From DASVBE01 sp963770375 (lineage in GTDB: Bacteria > Actinomycetota > Actinomycetes > Streptosporangiales > Streptosporangiaceae), in NCBI GenBank assembly GCA_963770375.1, contig CAVYPM010000025.1, positions 124,001 to 188,000 on the forward strand: DNA of 64,000 nucleotides, read 5' to 3'. Numbering within the stretch: the stretch's first letter is position 1; each line of letters begins with the position of its first letter. Shown in pieces: positions 16,911-24,615 of the stretch. The notes under the pieces were generated by a model. It saw nothing but the letters and a program-made list of their open reading frames with translations, had not been told where the DNA came from and searched no databases. A program made the translations under genes and the position numbers.

Positions 16911-18065
16911 TCAGCCGCCAACCACCCCGCGCGAGCGCAGGGCGGCGATCTCCGAGGCCGAGTAGCCGAGCCCGGCGAGCACCGCGGCGGTGTCCGCGCC
17001 CGGCTGCGGCGGCGCGCCGGGCGGGCCCGCCGGGGTGCGGCTGAACCGCGGCGCAGGGCTGGGCTGGACCAGGCCTGCGACCTCGGTGAACGTGCCGCGG
17101 GCCGCGTTGTGCGGGTGGCTGGGCGCCTCGGCCGGGGACAGCACCGGTGACACGCAGGCGTCCGTGCCGGCGAACACCTGCTCCCACTCGTCCCTGGTCC
17201 GGCTGGCGAACGCGGCGGTGAACTTCTCCCGCAGGACCGGCCAGCCGGACTCGTCCAGCTGGTGCGGCAGCGGTGGCTCGCCGTCGGCCGGCTGGTCGAG
17301 CCCCAGCCCGGCCAGCAGCGCCGCGTAGAACTTCGCCTCCAGCGCGCCCACGGCCACGTACTTGCCGTCCTTGGTTCGGTACGTGTCGTAGAACGGGGCC
17401 CCGGTGTCCAGCAGGTTCGTGCCCCGCTCGTCCCGCCAGGCGCCGCTGGCCCGCAGCCCGTACAGGAACGTGGACAGCAGCGCGGAGCCGTCCACCATGG
17501 CCGCGTCCACCACCTGGCCGAGCCCGGACCGCTCCCGTTCCACCAGCGCGGCCAGGATGCCCAGGGCCATCAGCATGCCGCCGCCGCCGAAGTCGCCCAG
17601 CAGGTTGACCGGCGGGGTCGGCTGCTCGCCCGCCCGGCCGAGCGGGTGCAGCACGCCGGAGATCGCGATGTAGTCGATGTCGTGCCCGGCGGTGGGCGCC
17701 AGCGGGCCGTCCTGGCCCCAGCCGGTCATCCGCGCGTAGATCAGCCGCGGGTTGCGCCGGGCGCACTCCTCCGGTCCGAACCCGAGCCGCTCGGCCACGC
17801 CCGGCCGGAACCCCTCGACGAGCACGTCCGCGTCCTCGAGCAGGGCCAGCAGCAGGCCGATGCCCTCGGGGTCCTTGAGGTTGAGCTGGACGGACCGGCG
17901 GCCGCGGGACAGCGGGCCCTGCGCCCGGCCGGGGTCGGGACCACCGGTGTCGGCCCGGTCCACCCGCAGCACGTCCGCGCCGAGGTCGGCCAGCACCATG
18001 CAGCCGAACGGCGCGGGCGCCAGGCTGGCAATCTCGACGACCTGTACCCCGTCCAGTGGGCCCAT
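16911..18065 (-). CDS. CaiB/BaiF CoA-transferase family protein, alpha-methylacyl-CoA racemase-like
   Basis: The 384-residue protein matches the alpha-methylacyl-CoA racemase (AMACR/MCR) branch: APFGCMVLADLGADVLRVDR near the N-terminus, the general-base His in GHDIDYIAISGVLHPLG and the catalytic Asp in NLLGDFGGGGMLMALGIL. These residues correspond to the His/Asp pair of the mycobacterial racemase. It probably interconverts 2-methyl-acyl-CoA epimers for beta-oxidation. ATG 18065 has GGGAGG 7 nt upstream and is preferred over ATG 18104. It follows the redox operon on the same strand with a 58-bp gap, so co-transcription is possible but no functional link is obvious. Confidence 0.87.
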   Translation of the reverse strand: MGPLDGVQVVEIASLAPAPFGCMVLADLGADVLRVDRADTGGPDPGRAQGPLSRGRRSVQLNLKDPEGIGLLLALLEDADVLVEGFRPGVAERLGFGPEECARRNPRLIYARMTGWGQDGPLAPTAGHDIDYIAISGVLHPLGRAGEQPTPPVNLLGDFGGGGMLMALGILAALVERERSGLGQVVDAAMVDGSALLSTFLYGLRASGAWRDERGTNLLDTGAPFYDTYRTKDGKYVAVGALEAKFYAALLAGLGLDQPADGEPPLPHQLDESGWPVLREKFTAAFASRTRDEWEQVFAGTDACVSPVLSPAEAPSHPHNAARGTFTEVAGLVQPSPAPRFSRTPAGPPGAPPQPGADTAAVLAGLGYSASEIAALRSRGVVGG

Positions 18066-18123
18066 CCGCTCGCCTCCCGCGCTGGTCTCCAAAGAGCTTT
18101 TCATAGAGGAATACGGAATTTGC

Positions 18124-18339
18124 CTAGCTGGTCGCGCCGTCCTCGTGATGCAGCAGAAGGGCGAGCGTGGGGCACGCCGCGACCGCCCGCCGGGCGTGCG
18201 CCGCCAAGGCCGGCGGCACCGGGCCCGGGGCCACGATCGGGTAACCCCACGGGTCCAGGGTGATCAGCTCGGGCAGCAGTTCGGCGCACACCCCGTGCGC
18301 CTCGCAGGCGATCGGGTTGACCCGCAGCCAGTCGCTCAC
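18124..18339 (-). CDS. Small three-cysteine ferredoxin
   Basis: The 71-residue protein has CEAHGVC (a C-x5-C spacing) near residue 12 and ACPTLAL near residue 56. With only three cysteines in the expected places it should bind a [3Fe-4S] cluster, as in actinobacterial ferredoxins that serve P450s or dehydrogenases. GTG 18339 overlaps the stop of the NuoF-like gene by 4 nt (GTGA). It is the last gene of the redox operon and is the likely electron acceptor or donor for the NuoF-like protein. Confidence 0.85.
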   Translation of the reverse strand: MSDWLRVNPIACEAHGVCAELLPELITLDPWGYPIVAPGPVPPALAAHARRAVAACPTLALLLHHEDGATS

Positions 18340-19670
18340 AGCGCCTCCCTGGCGGCCCGGGCGGCGGGCGGGCACGGGCCGTGACCCGCGTGCCAGCGCA
18401 GGTCCTTCGCGAACACGCGGAGCGCGCTGGCGGCCAGGCCGGCGCCGCCGTCGGGCAGGTGGCAGGCACCGCGGCCGGGGAGCAGCTGGGTGAGCTGGCC
18501 GGCCCAGCCGAGCGTGTCCGGGTGCGGCCGGGCGAACGCGATCTGGGTGAACGCCTCGGCCAGCGCGGGCAGCCCGTGCGTGCACGGGCCGCACTGGCCG
18601 GCCCGCTGGCGGGCGAGCCAGGCCAGGATCCGGGCCGTCTGGGCCAGGCCGCAGGCCGCGGCGGGCAGCACGGCCAGCGTGCCGGGGCCGAGCGCGGCAC
18701 CCGCCCGGCGCAGCCCGGCCGCGCTCACCGGGACGTCTGCCGCGTCCGGCCAGGCCAGCCAGCCGCCCAGGTAGCCGCCGGCCAGCACGGCCTGGGGCTG
18801 GCGAGCCGGCCCGTGCTGGCTAGTGCCGCGCTGGCCGCCGGCCGGGCGCAGGCCCGCCTGGGCCAGCACGGTGCCCAGGGGAGTGCCGAGCGGGGTTTCC
18901 AGCACACCCGGATGAGGGACTGCGCCGGTCACCGTGACCAGCGCCGACCCGGCCTCCGGCGGGACCCCGACGGTGCGGAACCAGGCCGCGCCGTACCGGG
19001 CGATGAGCGCGAGATGCGCCAGTGTCTCGGTGTTCTGCACCAGCGTGGGCCGGCCCCTGACGCCCTGGTCGGCGGGCCGCGGCGGGACGAAGGACGGCTG
19101 CTGCGGGCCGCCGGACAGCCAGCTGACCAGCGCGGTTTCCTGGCTGGCCAGGTAGCCGCCGGGGATCGCTTCGACCAGGACGGGGACGGAGCTGGCGCCG
19201 GCCCGGGCCCGGGCGGCGATCGCCTCGCGGAGCTGGCCGGCCAGCCGGGGCTTGTCCGCGGGCAGGCACAGCCAGGCCCGGCTTGCGCCGGTGGCCCGGG
19301 CGGCCACCGCGATGCCGTCCAGCACCAGGTGCGGCGACCGGGCCAGCAGGACCGCGTCCTTGTCGCTGCCGGGCTCGGATTCGACGCCGTTGGCCACGAT
19401 GAAGGCGGCGGCCGCGGTGCGGCGCCGGTGGCCGGCCACCGGCCGGGCGGTGGCCGCCGCCGCGGCGGCGACCGCGGCCAGCTTGGTGCCGGCCGGGAAG
19501 GCAGCGCCGCCGCGGCCGGTCAGGCCCGCCGCCCGGACCTCGGCGATCAGGTCCCCGGCGGGGCGGAGCGGGAGCGGGCCGTACCGGGCCAGGTGCTCGT
19601 CCAGGGTCAGCGTGGCGGCCGTGCCGGGCAGCAGCCGGGGCAGCTGATCGGTGCGGTTCACCGGGGCCAT
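18336..19670 (-). CDS. NuoF-like protein (SLBB plus Fe-S region)
   Basis: The 444-residue protein resembles NADH-quinone oxidoreductase subunit F: GRGGAAFPAGTK (NADH/FMN region), ANGVESEPGSDKDAVLL, GGYLASQETALVSWLSGGP and RPTLVQNTETLAHLALI, then a C-terminal Fe-S region with AGQCGPCTHGLPAL and GRGACHLPDG. Canonical NuoF has C-x2-C-x2-C plus a later Cys; the first Cys is replaced here, leaving three. It is encoded away from any nuo operon, with a ferric-reductase-like cytochrome and a ferredoxin, so it probably passes electrons between NAD(P)H or ferredoxin and the membrane. ATG 19670 overlaps the upstream gene by 13 nt. Confidence 0.82.
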   Translation of the reverse strand: MAPVNRTDQLPRLLPGTAATLTLDEHLARYGPLPLRPAGDLIAEVRAAGLTGRGGAAFPAGTKLAAVAAAAAATARPVAGHRRRTAAAAFIVANGVESEPGSDKDAVLLARSPHLVLDGIAVAARATGASRAWLCLPADKPRLAGQLREAIAARARAGASSVPVLVEAIPGGYLASQETALVSWLSGGPQQPSFVPPRPADQGVRGRPTLVQNTETLAHLALIARYGAAWFRTVGVPPEAGSALVTVTGAVPHPGVLETPLGTPLGTVLAQAGLRPAGGQRGTSQHGPARQPQAVLAGGYLGGWLAWPDAADVPVSAAGLRRAGAALGPGTLAVLPAAACGLAQTARILAWLARQRAGQCGPCTHGLPALAEAFTQIAFARPHPDTLGWAGQLTQLLPGRGACHLPDGGAGLAASALRVFAKDLRWHAGHGPCPPAARAAREAL

Positions 19671-20245
19671 GCGTAGGCCAGCCGCCAGCCGAGCAGCCCG
19701 GCGATCATCGCGACGCAGGCCAGGGTGAGCAGCAGGACCCAGCGCACCGGGGTGTCCGTGCCGGTGCCCAGGCCGTGCACGACCGCAGCTGGCCAGCACA
19801 GGTACGCGGTCCAGTGGAGGGCCCGCCAGGCCCGGTAGCTGATCCGGGTGCGCACCAGGCTGGTCACGATCAGCACCAGCATCAGGTCGAACGACGCGGC
19901 GCCCAGGCCCAGCCACAGCGGGCGGTACGCGGACCCGAACGGCAGCACCGCGTCCTGGATGTAGATCGGCACGAATCCGTCGGCCAGCGTGGTGACGATG
20001 TGCACCACGACGACCGCGCACGCCAGCGCGGACATGTTGCGGTGCAGGCCGGCCGTGACGAACCGGGGCCAGCCCGGCCCCTGCCAGCGCACCCCGGACA
20101 GCAGGCCGAGCGCCATGGTCGCGGTCAGCAGGACCAGCGCGACCAGCCCGGTCGACCGGGTCAGGTACCACAGCCAGGTCTTCGAGGTGACGACGATCGC
20201 GCCGACCGCGGCCGGGGCCGCGGAACCGGTCAGCGCAGCGGTCAC
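19658..20245 (-). CDS. Ferric reductase-like transmembrane cytochrome
   Basis: The 195-residue protein has about six hydrophobic segments and paired histidines suited to b-type haem (AGLHRNMSALACAVVVVHI, about 65-83, and RALHWTAYLCWPAAVVHGLG, about 138-157). This is the ferric reductase-like/FRD transmembrane domain without a NAD-binding domain. It should move electrons across the membrane. The GTG start overlaps the apbE stop by 4 nt (GTGA) and its end overlaps the NuoF-like gene, which supports a single redox complex. Confidence 0.85.
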   Translation of the reverse strand: MTAALTGSAAPAAVGAIVVTSKTWLWYLTRSTGLVALVLLTATMALGLLSGVRWQGPGWPRFVTAGLHRNMSALACAVVVVHIVTTLADGFVPIYIQDAVLPFGSAYRPLWLGLGAASFDLMLVLIVTSLVRTRISYRAWRALHWTAYLCWPAAVVHGLGTGTDTPVRWVLLLTLACVAMIAGLLGWRLAYAWPR

Positions 20246-21249
20246 GAGGGCTTGGCGGTCGCCGGGACTGGGTCGTCCGGCCAGCCGGCGGTGGTCACGG
20301 TGGTGCCGTCCTCCCGGACCAGCCGGGCGGGCAGGTTCATCTCGGTCAGCCAGCCGACCGCGGACGCACCGCGGACGATGCAGGCCGTGCTGACGATGTT
20401 GGCGTCCAGGGCGCGGCCCGCGGCCACGCTGACCGTCCGCCAGATGGACCGGGCCGGCTTGCCGGTGGCCGGGTCGATGATGTGGTGCAGCTTGCGGCCG
20501 TGGCTCTCCCAGGCCCGCACCGTGGTGCTGGACGTGGCCAGGCCGCCGGCGTTGATCGCCACCGTCTGGCCGGGCGCGTCCGGGCCGGCCGCGTGGTCGT
20601 CGGTGACCCGGACCCGCCAGCCGCCGGCCGGCGCCTCGCCCGCGACCGCGATGTCACCGCCCAGGCTGACCAGCACCGCGCAGCCCAGCTGGGCCGCGAT
20701 CACCTCGGCGCAGCGGTCCGCGGCCCAGGCCTTGGCGGTGGCGCCCAGGTCCAGCTGGGCCCCGCCGGTCAGCGTGACCCGCGGCGGGTCGGTGCTCAGC
20801 TCGACCTTGCGCCAGCCGGGGACCCGGCCGGCCGGGGCGTCAAGGCCACGGTCGGTGCTGGCAGCGCTGGCGGTCTTGCCGCGGCTGCCCCTCGTGGCCC
20901 GGGCCTTGACCTCGTCGAAGTCCCGGTCGTAACCGAGCGCGGCCAGCGCGGCGGCGCAGGTCGGGTCCACGTCCCCGGCCGTCAGCCGGGCCGCACGGAG
21001 CGCCTCGCTGATCAGCGTGGCCAGCAGCGGGGAGATGTCGGTGGCGGCGCCGCCGGCGCTGTTCACCCGGGTCAGCTCGGAGTCGGCGCGGAACCGGCTG
21101 CAGGCCAGGTCGACCGCGGCCAGCTCGGCGTCGGCTAGCTCCCGGGCGGCGGGCATCGCGGCGGAGCCGGTCAGCAGCAGGGTCGCGGTGGTGCCGAAGA
21201 CCCTGAACGTCTCCCTGGTCACGGCGGGCGGCGCGGCGGCGGCTCTCAT
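20242..21249 (-). CDS. apbE: FAD:protein FMN transferase, ApbE family
   Basis: The 335-residue protein belongs to the ApbE family, which attaches FMN covalently to a Thr or Ser of target proteins. Visible hallmarks are the SRFRADSELTRVNSA segment, QLDLGATAKAWAADR (the family's LGA-x2-KG-like element), VSLGGDIAV and the GRKLHHIIDPATGKPA motif. A poorly conserved Lys/Arg-rich insert lies at about 118-145. No signal peptide is evident. The ATG start overlaps the stop of the preceding small gene (ATGA). I see no flavinylation motif of the D-x2-(S/T)-G-A-T type elsewhere in this operon, so its target is not obvious. Confidence 0.92.
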   Translation of the reverse strand: MRAAAAPPAVTRETFRVFGTTATLLLTGSAAMPAARELADAELAAVDLACSRFRADSELTRVNSAGGAATDISPLLATLISEALRAARLTAGDVDPTCAAALAALGYDRDFDEVKARATRGSRGKTASAASTDRGLDAPAGRVPGWRKVELSTDPPRVTLTGGAQLDLGATAKAWAADRCAEVIAAQLGCAVLVSLGGDIAVAGEAPAGGWRVRVTDDHAAGPDAPGQTVAINAGGLATSSTTVRAWESHGRKLHHIIDPATGKPARSIWRTVSVAAGRALDANIVSTACIVRGASAVGWLTEMNLPARLVREDGTTVTTAGWPDDPVPATAKPS

Positions 21250-21557
21250 GACCCCCCCGAGGTGACCTGGCCGGCCCCGGACGCCGGGGCGGGCGGCTGA
21301 CTGGGGATCACCAGTCCGGAGCCACGGTGCTTGCCGTGGTGGTGGCCGGACCGCGGGGTCTGGCCGGTGTTGCTGGTCTGGTGCTGGCTGGCATCGCGCT
21401 GGCTGGCGTTCTGCTGGCTGGTGCCGTGCCCGAACGCGGCGGCGATGAGCGCCGAGCAGACCGCGCCTGCCGCGGCGACCTGCCAGGTCAGCCTGGTAAC
21501 CCGGCGCAGGCCCGCATCCCGGGCCGCGATCGCTGATCCCGCGCGGTCCCGCCGCAT
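21246..21557 (-). CDS. Small membrane-anchored protein; possible remnant of an FMN-binding protein
   Basis: The 103-residue protein has one membrane segment (TWQVAAAGAVCSALIAAAFG, about 24-43), then a low-complexity Gln/Ser/His/Gly tail with repeated ASQ units and GHHHGKHRGSG. In comparable actinobacterial operons the first gene, as I recall, encodes a membrane-anchored FMN-binding protein with a flavinylation site. The anchor and linker are present here but the FMN-binding domain is not. ATG 21557 has GGGAGGGAT upstream and the stop overlaps apbE (ATGA). It may be a vestige or a short accessory subunit. Confidence 0.6.
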   Translation of the reverse strand: MRRDRAGSAIAARDAGLRRVTRLTWQVAAAGAVCSALIAAAFGHGTSQQNASQRDASQHQTSNTGQTPRSGHHHGKHRGSGLVIPSQPPAPASGAGQVTSGGS

Positions 21558-21734
21558 GTCGCGATCCCTCCCTGCCGCCTTCCGCTGGGGGGCCCTGGCC
21601 GCCGTCCCTTGCGGCCAGCGCCATTGGCTGCCATTCTCCCGGATCACCGGCGCCGTGGCCTGCGTTCGGCCGGACTCGTCCCGGGCCCGCCTTCCGTTCT
21701 GCCCCGGCCGGCCGCCGGGTGCGACCCGCAGCGG

Positions 21735-22232
21735 CTAGCTGCCGTCCGCGAGGCGGGCGAAGGCCTGCAGGTTGGCCAGGCTCTCGCCGCGCTTGATCCG
21801 CCAGGCGCGCTCCTTGCGGATGGCCGACGCGAAGCCGAGCATCAGGGCCTGGTCGAAGGTGCTGTCGGAGTACTCGAGCACGCAGCCGAGGATGCGGTCG
21901 ATCTCGTCGGGGCTGATGCTGGCCAGCGGAAGCCGCCCGACCAGGTACACGTCACCGGTCTCGTCCAGGGCGAAGTGCACGCCGAACATGCGGCCGCCGC
22001 GCTCCAGCAGGAACCGGTAGAACGCGGCGTGGTTCTCGTCTGGCTGGCGGCAGAAGAACGCCTCCACGTGCAGGCTGTGCGCGCCCACGATCAGCCAGGT
22101 CATCGTGGCCAGCTTGTGCTGGCCCGGGAGCCTGACCAGGTACGCGCCGGGCCGCGGCGACTCGTAGCCCAGGCCGAGGCCGGCCAGGGCCTTCTCGATC
22201 GCGGCGGCCGGGCCGCTGGGGGCGCTGGTCAC
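21735..22232 (-). CDS. YbjN domain protein
   Basis: The 165-residue protein matches the YbjN/type III secretion chaperone-like fold found beside mshA in Actinobacteria: MTWLIVGAHSLHVEAFFCRQ, FYRFLLERGGRMFGVHFALD and GDVYLVGRLPLASISPDEID. Function is unknown; the conserved location suggests a role near mycothiol or central metabolism. GTG 22232 overlaps the mshA stop by 4 nt (GTGA). Confidence 0.88.
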   Translation of the reverse strand: MTSAPSGPAAAIEKALAGLGLGYESPRPGAYLVRLPGQHKLATMTWLIVGAHSLHVEAFFCRQPDENHAAFYRFLLERGGRMFGVHFALDETGDVYLVGRLPLASISPDEIDRILGCVLEYSDSTFDQALMLGFASAIRKERAWRIKRGESLANLQAFARLADGS

Positions 22233-23509
22233 GCTTCCACGGGGGCGGGGGCGGCGGCAGGCGTCATGGCAGAGGTATATACCCGCTGGAGCGCGTCTAC
22301 CGTGTCGCCCCAGCCGAACCGGGACGCGTGCTCCCTGGCCCCCGCGGACAGCCGGGCGACCAGGCCGGGGACGGTGACCAGGTCCTTGATGGCCCGGGCG
22401 TAGGCGGCCGGGGAGTGCCCGTCGATCAGCATCCCGGACACCCCGTCGCGCACCGCGGTGCGCAGCCCGCCCACCGAGGCGGCGATCACCGGCGTGCCGC
22501 AGGCCTGCGCCTCGACCGCGACCAGGCCGAACGACTCGGAGTAGGACGGCACCATGACCACCGTGGCGGCCCGGTACCAGTCCGCCAGTTCCCGCTGCGG
22601 GCACGGCGGCTCCAGCCGGACGGCGTCCGCCACGCCCAGCGCGGCGGCCAGTTCCCGCAGGCTGTCCGGGTCGGCCCGGCCGGTGCCGCTGGGGCCGCCG
22701 ACGAACGCCACGTGCACCCGCCCGGCCAGCGCGGGCTCGTCCCTGATCAGCCGGGCCGCGGCGCGCAGCACCACGTCCGGGGCCTTCAGCGGCTGCACCC
22801 GGCCGGCGAACACCAGCAGGACGGCGTCCTGCGGCAGGTCGAGCCGCCGCCGGGCAGAAAGACGTGAGCCGGGGGAGAACACGGCCAGGTCCACGCCCGG
22901 GTTGACGGTCGCCACCCGGGCCGGGTCCGCGTCGTAGAGGCCGGTGAGCTGGGCGGCCTCCTCGTCGGTGTTGGCCACCAGGCAGTCGGCCGCGGCGACG
23001 ACCTCGACCTCGCCGCGGATCCTGGCGTCCGGCTCGGCCGTGTCGCCCGCCGCCAGCGCGGCGTTCTTGACCCGGCCCAGCGTGTGCATGGACTGCACCA
23101 GCGGGATGCCCCAGCGTTCCTTGGCCACCTTGCCGACCTGGCCGGACAGCCAGTAGTGGCCGTGCACCAGGTCGTATCTCCCCGGTGCGTAGGCTGCCTC
23201 GGCGCGCAGCACCTCGAAGGTGAACTGGCACAGCTGACCGGGCAGGTCGGCCTTGTCCAGGTCCTCGAACGGGCCCGCGGCCACGTGCCGGACCAGCACG
23301 CCGGGGGCCAGCTCGGCCACCGGCGGCGCGTCCCTGGACACCGCGCGGGTGAAGATGTCCACCTCGGTGCCGCGCTCGGCCAGCCTCCGGGCCACCTCGA
23401 CGACATACACGTTCAGCCCGCCCGCGTCGCCCGTCCCGGGCTGCTCGAGCGGCGACGTGTGAAGGCTGATCATTGCGACCCGCCGGGGCAAGCGTCGCAG
23501 CACGGGCAT
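22229..23509 (-). CDS. mshA: D-inositol-3-phosphate glycosyltransferase MshA
   Basis: The 426-residue GT4 glycosyltransferase makes the first intermediate of mycothiol by moving GlcNAc from UDP-GlcNAc to 1D-myo-inositol 3-phosphate. Visible signatures are MISLHTSPLEQPGTGDAGGL and NVYVVEVARRLAERG at the N-terminus, HGHYWLSG, and the donor-binding PSYSESFGLVAVEAQACGTP. A GGAGGTG ribosome-binding site precedes ATG 23509. The gene is followed by ybjN and diverges from gpm, the arrangement seen in mycobacteria and streptomycetes. Its presence supports a mycothiol-using actinobacterium. Confidence 0.95.
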   Translation of the reverse strand: MPVLRRLPRRVAMISLHTSPLEQPGTGDAGGLNVYVVEVARRLAERGTEVDIFTRAVSRDAPPVAELAPGVLVRHVAAGPFEDLDKADLPGQLCQFTFEVLRAEAAYAPGRYDLVHGHYWLSGQVGKVAKERWGIPLVQSMHTLGRVKNAALAAGDTAEPDARIRGEVEVVAAADCLVANTDEEAAQLTGLYDADPARVATVNPGVDLAVFSPGSRLSARRRLDLPQDAVLLVFAGRVQPLKAPDVVLRAAARLIRDEPALAGRVHVAFVGGPSGTGRADPDSLRELAAALGVADAVRLEPPCPQRELADWYRAATVVMVPSYSESFGLVAVEAQACGTPVIAASVGGLRTAVRDGVSGMLIDGHSPAAYARAIKDLVTVPGLVARLSAGAREHASRFGWGDTVDALQRVYTSAMTPAAAPAPVEA

Positions 23510-23641
23510 ACACCTCCGGAGGGGGAACCCCGGGCCCCGCCGTCCTGTTCCCGCTGCTCGCCTCGGCCCGCCCGTCCGCTTCCGTCCTGCTCGCGTCCCG
23601 GTCCCGTCCCCAGTCTGGCCGCCCCGCTAGGCTCGGGCGCC

Positions 23642-24382
23642 ATGGGCACCGTGATTCTGCTCCGCCACGGCGAGAGCACCTGGAACGCCGAGGGCCTGTT
23701 CACCGGCTGGGTGGACGTCCCGCTGTCCCCGACCGGCACCAAGGAGGCCGCCGCCGCCGGGCAGTTGCTGGCCGACGCCGGGGCCCGGCCGGATGTCCTG
23801 TACACGTCGCTGCTGACCCGCTCGATCCAGACCGCGAACCTCGCCCTGGAGACGGCCGGCTGGCTGTGGCTGCCGGTCCGCCGGTCCTGGCGGCTGAACG
23901 AGCGGCACTACGGCGCCCTGCAGGGCAAGGACAAGGCGCAGACCCGCCGCGAGTTCGGCGACGAGCAGTTCATGCTCTGGCGCCGGTCCTACGACGTACC
24001 ACCGCCCCCGCTGGACGGCCCGGCGCTGGCCGAGCAGCAGGCCGACCCCAGGTACGCGCTGCTCGGGCCGGCCAGCCCGCGCACCGAGTGCCTCAAGGAC
24101 GTGGTCAAGCGGCTGATGCCGTACTGGCAGGACGTGATCCTGGGCAGCGTTGCGGCGGGTCAGACGGTGCTCATCGTGGCTCACGGCAACTCGCTGCGCG
24201 CCCTGGTGAAGCACCTGGACGGGATCAGCGACGCGGACATCGCGGAGCTGAACATCCCCACCGGCATCCCGCTGGTCTACGACCTCGACGACCAGTTCCG
24301 GCCCGCCGTCCCCGGCGGCCGCTACCTGGACCCGGAAGCCGCCAGGGTCGCCGCCGCCGCGGTCGCCCAGCAGGGCCGCTGA
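23642..24382 (+). CDS. gpmA: 2,3-bisphosphoglycerate-dependent phosphoglycerate mutase
   Basis: The 246-residue enzyme interconverts 3- and 2-phosphoglycerate in glycolysis. The catalytic LLRHGESTWN motif (phospho-His about residue 9), LTRSIQTANLALE, LNERHYGALQGKDKAQ and VAHGNSLRALVKHL are all intact. TAGGCT lies 8 nt before the ATG without a ribosome-binding site, so the gene may be leaderless. The order gpm-senX3-regX3 is conserved in mycobacteria. Confidence 0.95.
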   Translation: MGTVILLRHGESTWNAEGLFTGWVDVPLSPTGTKEAAAAGQLLADAGARPDVLYTSLLTRSIQTANLALETAGWLWLPVRRSWRLNERHYGALQGKDKAQTRREFGDEQFMLWRRSYDVPPPPLDGPALAEQQADPRYALLGPASPRTECLKDVVKRLMPYWQDVILGSVAAGQTVLIVAHGNSLRALVKHLDGISDADIAELNIPTGIPLVYDLDDQFRPAVPGGRYLDPEAARVAAAAVAQQGR

Positions 24383-24444
24383 CCGCCACGCCCGCGGCCT
24401 CCGGGTCCCGCCACGGTCACGGAAAGACCGTTGCTGCCGGAAAT

Positions 24445-24461
24445 GTGAACATTGGGCGAAC
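24445..24461 (-). promoter_or_regulatory. PHO-box-like direct repeat upstream of senX3-regX3
   Basis: On the minus strand GTTCGCC and GTTCAC recur with an 11-nt period (plus-strand GTGAAC at 24445 and GCGAAC at 24456). This matches the PhoP/RegX3 direct-repeat unit (GTTCACC with 4-nt spacers). It is about 60 nt before the likely start of the senX3 transcript, consistent with autoregulation by RegX3 under phosphate limitation. Confidence 0.5.
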
Positions 24462-24522
24462 ACGCTGCTGCCGGGCTGCCGCCCGCTGGGCTTCATTTGC
24501 CCGGGGCCGTACCATCAAGATC

Positions 24523-24615
24523 GTGGCTGTGCTGGTTAACACGGGGGTGGTGACGGCGCTGACCTGCGCTGGCAGCGGCGTGCCTGCTGCCGGGACAGGG
24601 GCCCGTCGAGCATGA
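24523..24615 (+). CDS. Short hydrophobic ORF translationally coupled to senX3 (possible split N-terminus)
   Basis: GTG 24523 lies 7 nt after TACCAT (24510-24515), a leaderless-type start. The 30-residue product begins VAVLVNTGVVTALT and ends with TGA at 24613-24615, overlapping the senX3 ATG (ATGA). SenX3 kinases normally begin with a hydrophobic membrane segment, which the 24612 gene lacks. This ORF could be that segment, detached by a frameshift, or a real small membrane peptide. Confidence 0.35.
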   Translation: MAVLVNTGVVTALTCAGSGVPAAGTGARRA

